Shown: piece after piece, positions 1 to 6,648 of the stretch
Numbering within the stretch: position 1 is the first letter of the stretch
How the letters are laid out: every line of letters begins with the position of its first letter
NCBI GenBank assembly: GCA_045652965.1
Contig: JAZOLI010000071.1
Coordinates: 1 to 11,547 of the forward strand
Source: Scatosoma sp045652965
GTDB lineage: Bacteria; Bacillota; Clostridia; Christensenellales; Borkfalkiaceae
Reading direction: 5' to 3'
DNA: 11,547 nucleotides
Translations under genes and position numbers: made by a program
Notes under the pieces: model-generated
The model's database searches: none
What the model was told of the DNA's origin: nothing
The model's input: only the letters and a program-made list of their open reading frames with translations

Positions 1-120
1 ATGCCCCGTGTACTCGGCGGATTCGGAACGGTAATCCTTTCGACGAACAAAGGCATTATGACGGGCAAAAAGGCAAAGGCAGCCAACGTAGGCGGCGAAG
101 TCCTTTGCTACGTTTGGTAA
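1..120 (+). CDS. rpsH: 30S ribosomal protein S8, C-terminal fragment
   Basis: Only the last 39 codons and the TAA stop are inside the window; the gene begins upstream. The frame-1 translation contains LGGFGTVILSTNKGIMTGKK and ends NVGGEVLCYVW, which is the hallmark S8 C-terminus that contacts 16S rRNA helix 21 in the central domain of the 30S subunit. The ATG at position 1 is an internal methionine codon, not the start. S8 lies directly before L6 in the standard spc operon order, and rplF follows after 18 bases. In other bacteria S8 is the autogenous repressor of this operon; the region where that would act is not in the window. Confidence 0.95.
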   Translation: MPRVLGGFGTVILSTNKGIMTGKKAKAANVGGEVLCYVW

Positions 121-138
121 TCGGGGAGGAAGAGCAAG

Positions 139-687
139 ATGTCGAGAATCGGTAAAATGCCCATCGCGCTTCCCGCAGGCGTAACGGTAGATTTTAAAGA
201 CGGCGTAGTAAGCGTGAAAGGTCCCAAAGGCACGTTAACGAGAGAAGTAGTTGGGAACATTTCTATGGAAATGGAAGGCACGAACCTTGTTTTGATAGCT
301 TTGGATCGCGCAAACGATACGAACGCGAAGCACGGGCTTTATAGAGCACTTGTAAACGGTATGGTTACGGGTGTTACGGAAGGCTTCGTGAGAACGCTTG
401 AAGTGAAAGGTGTAGGTTGGAAAGCGGCAGTTCAAGGCAACAAGCTTGTTTTGAACGTAGGTTTCTCCCACCCTGTAGAAGTGATTGCACCCGAAGGCAT
501 CAAATTCGAATGCCCTACGCTTACGGAAGTGAACGTAGTGGGTATCAACAAGGAACTCGTAGGTCAAATCGCGGCAAACATCCGCAAGATTAGACTTCCC
601 GAACCTTATCACGGATATGGTATTCGCTATAAGGGCGAACACGTAGAGCACAAGGAAGGTAAAACTTCTGGTAAAGGTAAGAAATAA
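139..687 (+). CDS. rplF: 50S ribosomal protein L6
   Basis: L6 (182 aa) binds 23S rRNA near the sarcin-ricin loop and the factor-binding site. The sequence starts MSRIGKMPIALPAGV, shows the two repeated alpha/beta RNA-binding folds (about residues 1-80 and 81-175) and has the conserved block LPEPYHGYGIRYKGE at 153-167. A lysine-rich tail, EGKTSGKGKK, ends the protein. The start is supported by a GGGGAGG Shine-Dalgarno about 9 bases upstream. Length is normal for the family. It sits between S8 and L18 as expected for the spc operon, with a 13-base gap to rplR. Confidence 0.98.
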   Translation: MSRIGKMPIALPAGVTVDFKDGVVSVKGPKGTLTREVVGNISMEMEGTNLVLIALDRANDTNAKHGLYRALVNGMVTGVTEGFVRTLEVKGVGWKAAVQGNKLVLNVGFSHPVEVIAPEGIKFECPTLTEVNVVGINKELVGQIAANIRKIRLPEPYHGYGIRYKGEHVEHKEGKTSGKGKK

Positions 688-700
688 GGAGCGTTAAAGT

Positions 701-1084
701 ATGATTTCAAAAATTGATAAAAATGCAGTCAGACAGAGACGCCATGCGCGTGTGAGAAAGACGGTTGTAGGTACGGCAGAAACGCCCCGCCTTAACGTGT
801 ATAGAAGTCTTAACCACATTTACGTACAAGTAATCGACGACAGAGCGGGCGACGCAAAAGGCGGCGTTACGATCGCTGCGGCGTCCACGATGGATAAAGC
901 TGTGAAAGAAAAGATCGCAGGTTTGAACAAAACGGATGCAGCGAAAGTTGTTGGTGCGGTAGCAGCGGAAAGAGCGATGGCGAAAGGCGTTCAGGCAGTA
1001 GTATTCGATAGAGGCGGCTACCTTTACACGGGACGTGTGAAAGCGGTTGCAGACGGCGCAAGAGAAGCCGGACTTAAATTCTAA
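701..1084 (+). CDS. rplR: 50S ribosomal protein L18
   Basis: L18 (127 aa) binds 5S rRNA and helps attach it to 23S rRNA in the central protuberance. Conserved segments include RQRRHARVRKTVVGTAETPRL near residues 11-31, LNHIYVQVIDD near 37-47, and the C-terminal block VVFDRGGYLYTGRVKAVADG followed by AREAGLKF. An AAGGAG Shine-Dalgarno lies just after the rplF stop. Length is close to the usual 117-122 residues. The order L6-L18-S5 is canonical. Confidence 0.98.
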   Translation: MISKIDKNAVRQRRHARVRKTVVGTAETPRLNVYRSLNHIYVQVIDDRAGDAKGGVTIAAASTMDKAVKEKIAGLNKTDAAKVVGAVAAERAMAKGVQAVVFDRGGYLYTGRVKAVADGAREAGLKF

Positions 1085-1096
1085 GGAGGGGCAGGC

Positions 1097-1624
1097 ATGG
1101 CAGACGAAAAAAGGGAAAGAAGACCTCAAAGAAGACAAGCAGAAGATGACGGTCTTATCAAGAAGCTCATTGAAGTAAACCGCGTAACGAAAGTTGTAAA
1201 AGGCGGTAAGAACATGCGCTTTGCGGCGCTCGTAATCGTGGGCGACGGCAACGGCAAGATCGGCGTAGCAACGGGTAAAGCGAAAGAAGTTCCCGAAGCA
1301 ATTGAAAAAGCAACTTTGAGAGCGAAGAAGAGCATGGTTCCCGTTTCCATCGTAAATGGCACGATCCCTCACCAAGTAATCGGTAAATTCGGCCGTGGCG
1401 CAGTGCTTATGATGCCTGCTGCTGAAGGTACTGGTGTTATCGCAGGTGGTCCCGTGCGTGCGGTTATGGAAGCCGTAGGTATCAAAAACATCAGAACGAA
1501 ATCTCACGGTAGCCAAAACTCCGGCAACTGCGTAAAAGCAGCAATCGAAGGCTTGAAAGAGCTCAAATCGGTTGAAGAAGTTGCGGCGCTTCGCGGCAAG
1601 ACCGTAGAAGAAATTTTGAGCTGA
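1097..1624 (+). CDS. rpsE: 30S ribosomal protein S5
   Basis: S5 (175 aa) takes part in decoding accuracy, translocation and the mRNA-entry helicase activity of the 30S subunit. The double-stranded-RNA-binding-like N-terminal domain is visible at about residues 21-85 (VTKVVKGGKNMRFAALVIVG, then GNGKIGVATGKAKEV). The C-terminal domain carries GTGVIAGGPVRAVMEAVGI at 111-129. The first 20 residues are a charged Arg/Gln/Glu-rich extension. The gene ends in TGA, one of two genes here not using TAA. An AAGGAGGGG Shine-Dalgarno overlaps the end of rplR. Confidence 0.98.
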   Translation: MADEKRERRPQRRQAEDDGLIKKLIEVNRVTKVVKGGKNMRFAALVIVGDGNGKIGVATGKAKEVPEAIEKATLRAKKSMVPVSIVNGTIPHQVIGKFGRGAVLMMPAAEGTGVIAGGPVRAVMEAVGIKNIRTKSHGSQNSGNCVKAAIEGLKELKSVEEVAALRGKTVEEILS

Positions 1625-1641
1625 GAACGGAGGAAGGAAAC

Positions 1642-1821
1642 ATGGCAAAAATCAAAGTAACGCTCGTAAAGAGCACGATCGGACAAGTAGAGTCCGTAAA
1701 AGCGACGGTTGCTGCATTGGGTCTTAAAAAGATCCGTTCTTCCAAAGAACTTGAAGACACTCCCGCAACGCAAGGTATGGTTGCGAAAGTGAAGCACCTC
1801 GTGAAAGTAGAAAACGTTTAA
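1642..1821 (+). CDS. rpmD: 50S ribosomal protein L30
   Basis: A 59-residue protein beginning MAKIKVTLVKSTIGQVESVK and ending VKHLVKVENV. It has the typical bacterial L30 pattern: the KSxIG motif at 10-14, a central helix with GLKKIRSS at 27-34, and the DTPATQGMVAKV segment at 39-50. L30 is a small alpha/beta protein of the large subunit. The start follows a GGAGGAAGG Shine-Dalgarno 3 to 10 bases upstream, and TAA overlaps the next gene's Shine-Dalgarno (AAGGAG). Its place between S5 and L15 is canonical. I found it by translating the gap between rpsE and rplO. Confidence 0.97.
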   Translation: MAKIKVTLVKSTIGQVESVKATVAALGLKKIRSSKELEDTPATQGMVAKVKHLVKVENV

Positions 1822-1832
1822 GGAGAGTTATT

Positions 1833-2279
1833 ATGAGAATAGATACTCTTTCTCCCGCAGAGGGAGCAACCAAAGCGACGAAAAGACTCGGTCGCGGTAT
1901 CGGTTCGGGTACGGGTAAGACCTCCGGTAAAGGCCACAAAGGTCAATGGGCTCGTTCGGGCGGCGGTGTACGCCCCGGATTTGAAGGCGGTCAAATGCCC
2001 CTTTTCCGTCGCGTGCCTAAGAGAGGCTTTAATCATAACGGCAAAAAGGAATACGTTATCGTAAACCTTGCAGATCTTGCTGACGTTCCTGCAGGAACGG
2101 TAGTAGATTATGGATTCGTTATGGAAAACGGTCTTGCAAAAGCCGTTAAAAACAACTGTGGATTAAAAGTTCTCGGCAAAGGCGAACTCAAAGTTGCTTT
2201 GACCGTGAAAGCGGCGAAATTCTCCGCATCCGCAAAGGAAGCCATCGAGGCTGCCAAGGGCACGGCGGAGACCCTTTAA
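1833..2279 (+). CDS. rplO: 50S ribosomal protein L15
   Basis: L15 (148 aa) is a late-assembly large-subunit protein with a long glycine-rich, basic N-terminal arm that threads into 23S rRNA. The arm is obvious: RGRGIG-like repeats at 18-33 (RLGRGIGSGTGKTSGKGHKG) and the conserved GGVRPGFEGGQMPLFRRVPK at 44-63. The C-terminal globular part ends SASAKEAIEAAKGTAETL. An AAGGAG Shine-Dalgarno precedes the ATG. A 125-base non-coding gap separates it from secY, the largest gap in this operon before rpmJ. Confidence 0.98.
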   Translation: MRIDTLSPAEGATKATKRLGRGIGSGTGKTSGKGHKGQWARSGGGVRPGFEGGQMPLFRRVPKRGFNHNGKKEYVIVNLADLADVPAGTVVDYGFVMENGLAKAVKNNCGLKVLGKGELKVALTVKAAKFSASAKEAIEAAKGTAETL

Positions 2280-2293
2280 CCGAATGATACCGT

Positions 2294-2337
2294 AACGCGG
2301 AAAATCGCACAAAAGCGGTTTTCCGTAGTTCGCGTTA
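2294..2337 (+). other. Stem-loop 1 in the rplO-secY gap
   Basis: GGAAAATCGC (2299-2308) pairs with GCGGTTTTCC (2315-2324), a 10-bp stem with one G-U wobble and a 6-base loop. An outer helix AACGC (2294-2298) with GCGTT (2332-2336) extends it past a 7-base bulge. The run after it (TATTTCTCCCC) is a poor U-tract, so I read it as an mRNA structure or weak attenuator and not a full terminator. Confidence 0.6.
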
Positions 2338-2349
2338 TTTCTCCCCACG

Positions 2350-2377
2350 TCACGTTTCGCCAAAAAGCGTAGCGTGA
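2350..2377 (+). other. Stem-loop 2 in the rplO-secY gap
   Basis: TCACGTT (2350-2356) pairs with AGCGTGA (2371-2377), with one T-T mismatch and then CGC with GCG closing a 6-base CAAAAA loop. No U-tract follows. The helix ends about 27 bases before the secY start, and the GGAG Shine-Dalgarno (2394-2397) is left single-stranded in this fold. It forms a pair with the preceding stem-loop. Confidence 0.6.
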
Positions 2378-2404
2378 TCGGAAAATCAATCACGGAGAAA
2401 CAAA

Positions 2405-3715
2405 ATGTTACAAACACTTATCAATGCTTTTAAAGTAAAGGACATTCGGCGCAAAGTATACATGATGCTTTTGCTCTTGCTCGTGTTCCGTATCGGCTGT
2501 TTCATTCCCGTTCCCGGGTTGATCAGAGATACCTTTGCAAGCGCAGTTCAAGGAAACGATTTCCTTACGCTCATGAGCAGCATCACGGGTGGCGCGCTTT
2601 CGCAAGGCACGATTTTTGCGCTTGGTATCGGACCGTATATCATCGCGTCGATTATTATGCAACTTTTAAGCGTAGGTATTCCCGCGCTTGAAAACCTTTC
2701 CAAGCAAGGCGAAGAAGGCCGCAAAAAGATCGCGCAATACACGCGTTACGTAACGATTGCGCTTGCGATCGTTCAATCGGTAGGTATCATCGTAAGCTTT
2801 GGTGGAAGCCAAGGCGCAATCCAATCGTCGTTGTTCTTCAACCAAACGTGGCTTGCAGGCGTGTTCATGGCAATCGTTTACACGGCAGGTGCGCTTATCG
2901 TAATGTGGATTGGTGAAAGAATCACCGATTACGGCGTAGGCAACGGTCAATCCATGATCATTTTCGCAGGTATCTTGGCAACGGCTGGCAACTTGATTGT
3001 TGGCAAATTCGGTCAAATGTTTGGCGGCGAATTTGATGCTGTTTGGGAAATCGTAGCGTTTGTGCTCGTAAGTGCGATCATCTTCTTTGCGATCATCTAC
3101 GTAGACTTATCGGAAAGAAAAGTGCCCGTTCAATACGCGAAGCAAATCAAAGGCAGAAAGATGTATGGCGGTCAATCGTCTGCAATTCCTATCAGAATTA
3201 GCGGCGGCGGCGTAATGCCCTTGATCTTCTCTTTCTCGATCTTGAGCTTCCCTCAAATGATTGCGAGCATGATCAATGGTGGCGACAACGGCTTCAACAG
3301 ATGGTGGACAACGTGGATGTCGGCATCGGCGGAAAACTGGGGTGCTGTGATATATGCACTCGTGCTTTGCTTGCTCATCTTTGCATTCTCGTTCTTCTAT
3401 GCGCAAATGCAATTCAATCCCGAAGACGTATCCAAGAGCATTCAACAAAACGGCGGATTTATTCAAGGTATTCGTCCCGGTAAAGCAACGGAGAACTATT
3501 TGAGAAAAATTTCTAACCGTATCACGCTTTTCGGTGCGATCTATCTTTCGCTTGTTGCATTCGTTCCTTCAGTAGCGTTCGCGTGGGCATCGCTTGATCT
3601 TGTCAACGTGTTCTCTACGACGGGTATTTTGATCGTCGTATCGTGCGCGATGGAATTTGAGAAGCAATTGCAAGCGCAAATGATGATGAAAAACTACAAA
3701 GGATTTTTGAAATAA
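2405..3715 (+). CDS. secY: Protein translocase subunit SecY
   Basis: SecY (436 aa) is the pore-forming subunit of the SecYEG channel in the cytoplasmic membrane. It passes secretory proteins driven by SecA and inserts membrane proteins from the ribosome. About ten hydrophobic segments are visible, beginning at residues 18-36. The plug region is near 52-72 (DFLTLMSSITGGALSQGTIF). The cytosolic C4 loop is at 237-268 (ERKVPVQYAKQIKG, YGGQSSAIPIRISGGG). The C5 loop is at 337-372 with the conserved GIRPGKATENYL, whose arginine is important for SecA function. A CGGAG Shine-Dalgarno precedes the ATG. Length is normal. Position after L15 and before adk is the classic Firmicutes order. Confidence 0.98.
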   Translation: MLQTLINAFKVKDIRRKVYMMLLLLLVFRIGCFIPVPGLIRDTFASAVQGNDFLTLMSSITGGALSQGTIFALGIGPYIIASIIMQLLSVGIPALENLSKQGEEGRKKIAQYTRYVTIALAIVQSVGIIVSFGGSQGAIQSSLFFNQTWLAGVFMAIVYTAGALIVMWIGERITDYGVGNGQSMIIFAGILATAGNLIVGKFGQMFGGEFDAVWEIVAFVLVSAIIFFAIIYVDLSERKVPVQYAKQIKGRKMYGGQSSAIPIRISGGGVMPLIFSFSILSFPQMIASMINGGDNGFNRWWTTWMSASAENWGAVIYALVLCLLIFAFSFFYAQMQFNPEDVSKSIQQNGGFIQGIRPGKATENYLRKISNRITLFGAIYLSLVAFVPSVAFAWASLDLVNVFSTTGILIVVSCAMEFEKQLQAQMMMKNYKGFLK

Positions 3716-3739
3716 TTAAATTCTGAAAGGAGTGGCTTT

Positions 3740-4378
3740 ATGAATATTATCTTGCTCGGCGCACCTGGCGCAGGAAAAGGTACACAAGCGACGAAAATCT
3801 CGGATAAATATGGTTTACCCCATATTTCCACGGGAGACATATTCAGAGAAAATATCAAAAATCAAACGGAGATCGGGTTGCTCGCAAAATCGTATATCGA
3901 TAAAGGGCAACTCGTCCCCGATGAAGTCACTTGCAAAATCGTAGAAAACCGCATCGCAAAACCCGATTGTGAAAAAGGGTATATGCTCGATGGTTTCCCC
4001 CGCACGATCGTACAAGCGGAAGCACTCGATAAAATCACGAACATTGATCTTGTGATCAATATCGACGTTGATTTCTCGCTGATCATGGATCGTATTTGCG
4101 GCAGACGCGTTTGCAAGGATTGTGGCGAAAGCTATCACATTTCCACGTTAAACGGAGCGACCACTTGTTCTCGTTGCGGCGGCGAACTTTCCCAAAGAAA
4201 GGACGACAACCCCGAAACGGTGCAAAGCCGCTTAGACGTGTATGAAAAGCAAACGTCGCCCTTGATCGAATATTACACGAAAAAGGGCATAATCTTCAAC
4301 GTAAAGAGCGATAAAAAAGCGACGCCCAATTCGACGTTTGAAGAAATTTCGAAAAAGCTTGATTCCCTGTTGAAATAA
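3740..4378 (+). CDS. adk: Adenylate kinase, zinc-binding LID type
   Basis: Adenylate kinase (212 aa) is cytosolic and interconverts ATP + AMP and 2 ADP. The P-loop GAPGAGKGT is at residues 7-15, the AMP-binding TGDIFR at 31-36, and DGFPRT at 84-89. The LID domain carries four cysteines, C125, C128, C143 and C146 (CxxC-X14-CxxC), the structural zinc site common in Gram-positive adenylate kinases. DDNPETVQSRL at 155-165 supplies the LID arginine. An AAGGAGTGG Shine-Dalgarno precedes the ATG. It lies between secY and map as in Bacillus and Clostridia. Confidence 0.98.
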   Translation: MNIILLGAPGAGKGTQATKISDKYGLPHISTGDIFRENIKNQTEIGLLAKSYIDKGQLVPDEVTCKIVENRIAKPDCEKGYMLDGFPRTIVQAEALDKITNIDLVINIDVDFSLIMDRICGRRVCKDCGESYHISTLNGATTCSRCGGELSQRKDDNPETVQSRLDVYEKQTSPLIEYYTKKGIIFNVKSDKKATPNSTFEEISKKLDSLLK

Positions 4379-4382
4379 AAGT

Positions 4383-5129
4383 ATGATTCACGTAAAGAGC
4401 GAAAAAGAGATCGAATTGATGCGCGAACCGTGCAAAATCGTAAAAGAGACGCTTGAATTTGTCGGCTCGAAGATTTGCGCGGGAATGAGCAGTAAAGAAG
4501 TAGACGAACTTGTAGAGCGGTATATCCGCGCGGCGGGAGCTTATCCTTCTTGCCTTGGCTACGGCGGTTTTCCTGCTTCGGCGTGCGTATCGGTGAATTC
4601 GGTCGTGGTGCACGGTATCCCGACAAAGGAAGAAATTCTAAAAGATGGCGATATCGTCAGCGTGGATCTTTGCGCATACAAAAACGGCTACCACGGCGAC
4701 GCTTGTAGAACGTTTAAAATCGGCAAGGTTTCCCCTGAAGTCGAGAAGCTCGTCAAGGTTACCGAAGAATGTTTCTTCAAGGGTATTGAAGGCTTAAAGG
4801 CAGGCACACCGCTTTACGATATCGGCTATCGCGTACAAAAGCATGCAGAATCGTTTGGCTATGGCGTGATTCGCTCGTACACGGGGCACGGCATCGGCAA
4901 AGAGATGCACGAAGATCCGTCCGTTCCCAATTTCGGGAAGCTCGGCACGGGTATGCGTCTTAAAGCAGGCACGGTGCTTTGCGTAGAGCCGATGATCACG
5001 ATGGGTAGCTGGCGGGTAAACTTGCTCCCCGATGGTTGGGGCGCAGTGACGGTAGACGGCAAACCTGCGGCGCATTATGAAAACACCATCGTCGTTAAAG
5101 AAGACGGCGTGGAAATCTTAACATTATAA
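4383..5129 (+). CDS. map: Methionine aminopeptidase, type I
   Basis: Cytosolic metalloprotease (248 aa) that removes the initiator methionine from new proteins after deformylation. The pita-bread metal ligands are all present: D95 (in SVDLCAY), D106 (GDACRTF), H169 (TGHGIG), E202 (VEPM) and E233 (HYENT). The conserved HGIP histidine is H78, and H176 lies in the HEDP segment. It lacks an N-terminal zinc-finger extension, so it is the short E. coli-like form. The ATG lies 4 bases after the adk stop. The upstream sequence (GTTGAAATAAAAGT) has no recognisable Shine-Dalgarno, unlike the other genes here, so expression probably depends on translational coupling to adk. Confidence 0.98.
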   Translation: MIHVKSEKEIELMREPCKIVKETLEFVGSKICAGMSSKEVDELVERYIRAAGAYPSCLGYGGFPASACVSVNSVVVHGIPTKEEILKDGDIVSVDLCAYKNGYHGDACRTFKIGKVSPEVEKLVKVTEECFFKGIEGLKAGTPLYDIGYRVQKHAESFGYGVIRSYTGHGIGKEMHEDPSVPNFGKLGTGMRLKAGTVLCVEPMITMGSWRVNLLPDGWGAVTVDGKPAAHYENTIVVKEDGVEILTL

Positions 5130-5147
5130 AAATCGGAGGAAGTTTCT

Positions 5148-5369
5148 GTGTCCAAAGACGACGTAATCGAAACGGAAGGAAAGGTAATCGAAGCGTTGCC
5201 GAACGCAACGTTTAGAGTGCAGCTTTCCAACGGTCATATTATCACGGCGTATATTTCCGGTAAGCTTAGAATGAACTATATCAGAATCATCGAAGGCGAC
5301 ACGGTAAAATTGGAAATGAGCCCGTACGATCTGACGAAAGGCAGAATCACGTGGCGTAGCAAGTCGTAA
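5148..5369 (+). CDS. infA: Translation initiation factor IF-1
   Basis: IF-1 (73 aa) is a single OB-fold protein that sits in the 30S A site during initiation. The sequence shows VIETEGKVIEALPNATFRV near residues 5-23, LSNGHIITAYISGKLR at 25-40 and EMSPYDLTKGRITWR at 55-69, all characteristic. The start codon is GTG, supported by the CGGAGGAAG Shine-Dalgarno 8 to 10 bases upstream and by the SKDD start typical of IF-1. It is the only gene in the window for which I choose a non-ATG start. It lies between map and rpmJ as in other Firmicutes. Confidence 0.97.
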   Translation: MSKDDVIETEGKVIEALPNATFRVQLSNGHIITAYISGKLRMNYIRIIEGDTVKLEMSPYDLTKGRITWRSKS

Positions 5370-5410
5370 AACGGCGACGAAAAAGAGTTTAATCAAAAGG
5401 AGAAATAGAA

Positions 5411-5527
5411 ATGAAAGTAAGACCTTCTGTAAAACCTATGTGCGACAAGTGCAAAGTAATCAAAAGAAACGGTAGAGTAATGGTAATTTGCTCGAAGAGC
5501 AAGAGCCACAAACAAAGACAAGGCTAA
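5411..5527 (+). CDS. rpmJ: 50S ribosomal protein L36, zinc-ribbon form
   Basis: A 38-residue protein starting MKVRPSVKPMCDKCKVIKRN and ending SKSHKQRQG. The zinc ligands C11, C14, C27 and H33 are intact, so it is the zinc-containing (C+) L36 form. It binds 23S rRNA in the large subunit. An AAAGGAG Shine-Dalgarno lies 8 to 12 bases upstream. It is the last gene before a 318-base non-coding region with a new promoter. It is too short to appear in a routine open-reading-frame listing, but its sequence is unmistakable. Confidence 0.97.
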   Translation: MKVRPSVKPMCDKCKVIKRNGRVMVICSKSKSHKQRQG

Positions 5528-5556
5528 AAATTGTTGAAAAAATTGCCAAAAAATGC

Positions 5557-5586
5557 TTGACAGAACGAAAAGCGGTGTGATATAAT
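5557..5586 (+). promoter_or_regulatory. Promoter of the alpha operon (rpsM-rplQ)
   Basis: TTGACA at 5557-5562 is a perfect -35 box. After an 18-base spacer, TATAAT at 5581-5586 is a perfect -10 box, preceded by TG one base upstream (TGATATAAT), the extended -10 element. Transcription should start near 5592. It gives the alpha operon its own strong housekeeping promoter and a leader of roughly 250 nt. Confidence 0.88.
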
Positions 5587-5591
5587 ATTAA

Positions 5592-5845
5592 ATGCCGTAA
5601 TTTGGAAAGTTAGCAAATTTAGGCAATTTCCTAAAAAATACGTAAAATCAAACTGAATTTCCGTAAGAATTTGCGGAAATCAGTTTTGTTGCGTTTTCCG
5701 CGCGTACGCGTGAGAGCAGGACAAGCAGCAATTGAAAACAATACAATGCTTAGCGTAAGGCATTTTCCACTGCCGAACGTTGGGGATTCGTTAGGAATAA
5801 ATATCAAAAAAGAACAATTATCAAAAAAACGGAGGACAGAAATCA
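5592..5845 (+). promoter_or_regulatory. Structured 5' leader of rpsM, candidate autoregulatory RNA
   Basis: This non-coding stretch between rpmJ and rpsM contains several stem-loops. They are TTTAGG/CCTAAA (5618-5635, 6-base loop), a 13-bp stem with one bulged A (5651-5663 with 5674-5686), AATGC-TTA/TAA-g-GCATT (5745-5764), and CCgAACG/CGTTaGG (5773-5795). A perfect palindrome CGCGTACGCG lies at 5701-5710. The last 50 bases before the start are A-rich and unpaired, with GGAGG at 5832-5836. In E. coli the alpha operon leader is bound by S4, and in Bacillus S4 represses its own gene; because rpsD lies in this operon, an S4-responsive leader is a reasonable inference. No known family was matched base by base. 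Confidence 0.6.
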
Positions 5846-6214
5846 ATGGCACGTATTGCCGGTGTAGATTTACCCAGAGAAAAGAGAGTGGAAATCGGTC
5901 TCACCTATATCTACGGTATAGGTCTTACCACTTCCAAGAAAATTCTCGCGGAAACGGGCATCAACCCTGATACGAGAGTGAAGGATCTCGACGAAAACGA
6001 CGTTTCCAAATTAAGAGAATATATCGACAACAAACTTAGAGTAGAAGGCGAACTTCGCAGTGAAGTATCGCTCAACATCAAGCGCCTTATGGAAATCGGA
6101 TGCTATCGTGGTATCCGCCACAGAAAGGGCTTACCCGTACGCGGACAAAGCACGAAGAGAAACGCTCGTACGCGTAAAGGACCTGCACGCGCGATTGCAG
6201 GCAAGAAGAAGTAA
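5846..6214 (+). CDS. rpsM: 30S ribosomal protein S13
   Basis: S13 (122 aa) sits at the head of the 30S subunit and contacts the P-site tRNA and the 50S subunit. It begins MARIAGVDLPREKRVEIGLT, has the helix-turn region YGIGLTTSKKIL at 23-34, and ends with the conserved basic tail GLPVRGQSTKRNARTRKG followed by PARAIAGKKK (95-122). A GGAGG Shine-Dalgarno precedes the ATG. It is the first gene of the alpha operon. Another + frame opens across the leader and S13 start, but it has no family resemblance. Confidence 0.98.
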   Translation: MARIAGVDLPREKRVEIGLTYIYGIGLTTSKKILAETGINPDTRVKDLDENDVSKLREYIDNKLRVEGELRSEVSLNIKRLMEIGCYRGIRHRKGLPVRGQSTKRNARTRKGPARAIAGKKK

Positions 6215-6230
6215 GAGGAGGCGATAAACA

Positions 6231-6629
6231 ATGGCAGAAATGAAGAAAAAAGTCGCTTCTCGTAAGCGTAAAGAAATCAAGAAAGTAGACAAAGGACAAG
6301 TACACATCCAGTCTACGTTCAACAACACGATCGTAACGGTAACGGACGCAAACGGTAACGCGATTGCGCAATCGAGTGCAGGTGCGCTTGGTTATAAGGG
6401 CAGCCGTAAAGGCACGCCGTTCGCAGCGCAAATGGCAGCGGAAACGGCAGCGAAAGTGGGCAAAGAGCACGGTCTTAGAAGCGTAGAAGTATACGTAAAA
6501 GGCCCTGGTGCAGGAAGAGAATCGGCAATCCGCGCATTAGCGGCATGCGAACTCGAGATCACGTTGATTTCCGACGTGTCCCCCATTCCCCACAACGGAT
6601 GCAGACCCCCGAAGCGTCGTAGAGTTTAA
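6231..6629 (+). CDS. rpsK: 30S ribosomal protein S11
   Basis: S11 (132 aa) forms part of the platform of the 30S subunit near the mRNA exit. The lysine-rich N-terminus is followed by GQVHIQSTFNNTIVTVTDAN (23-42), then SSAGALGYKGSRKGTPFAAQ (48-67). The invariant tail SPIPHNGCRPPKRRRV is at 117-132. An AGAGGAGG Shine-Dalgarno lies just upstream. Spacing to rpsM is 16 bases and to rpsD 19 bases. Confidence 0.98.
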   Translation: MAEMKKKVASRKRKEIKKVDKGQVHIQSTFNNTIVTVTDANGNAIAQSSAGALGYKGSRKGTPFAAQMAAETAAKVGKEHGLRSVEVYVKGPGAGRESAIRALAACELEITLISDVSPIPHNGCRPPKRRRV

Positions 6630-6648
6630 TCAGGAGGCATAAAAAGAC

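Noticed and set aside
707..1648. A 313-codon open frame on the - strand opposite rplR and rpsE
   Set aside because: It lies opposite two certain ribosomal genes and reads as Phe/Arg/Cys-rich nonsense, as expected for the complement of a codon-biased gene.
5671..5970. A 99-codon open frame crossing the rpsM leader and the start of rpsM on the + strand
   Set aside because: It overlaps the certain S13 gene in another frame, has no ribosome binding site, a basic low-complexity translation and no family resemblance. The leader's stems explain the sequence better.
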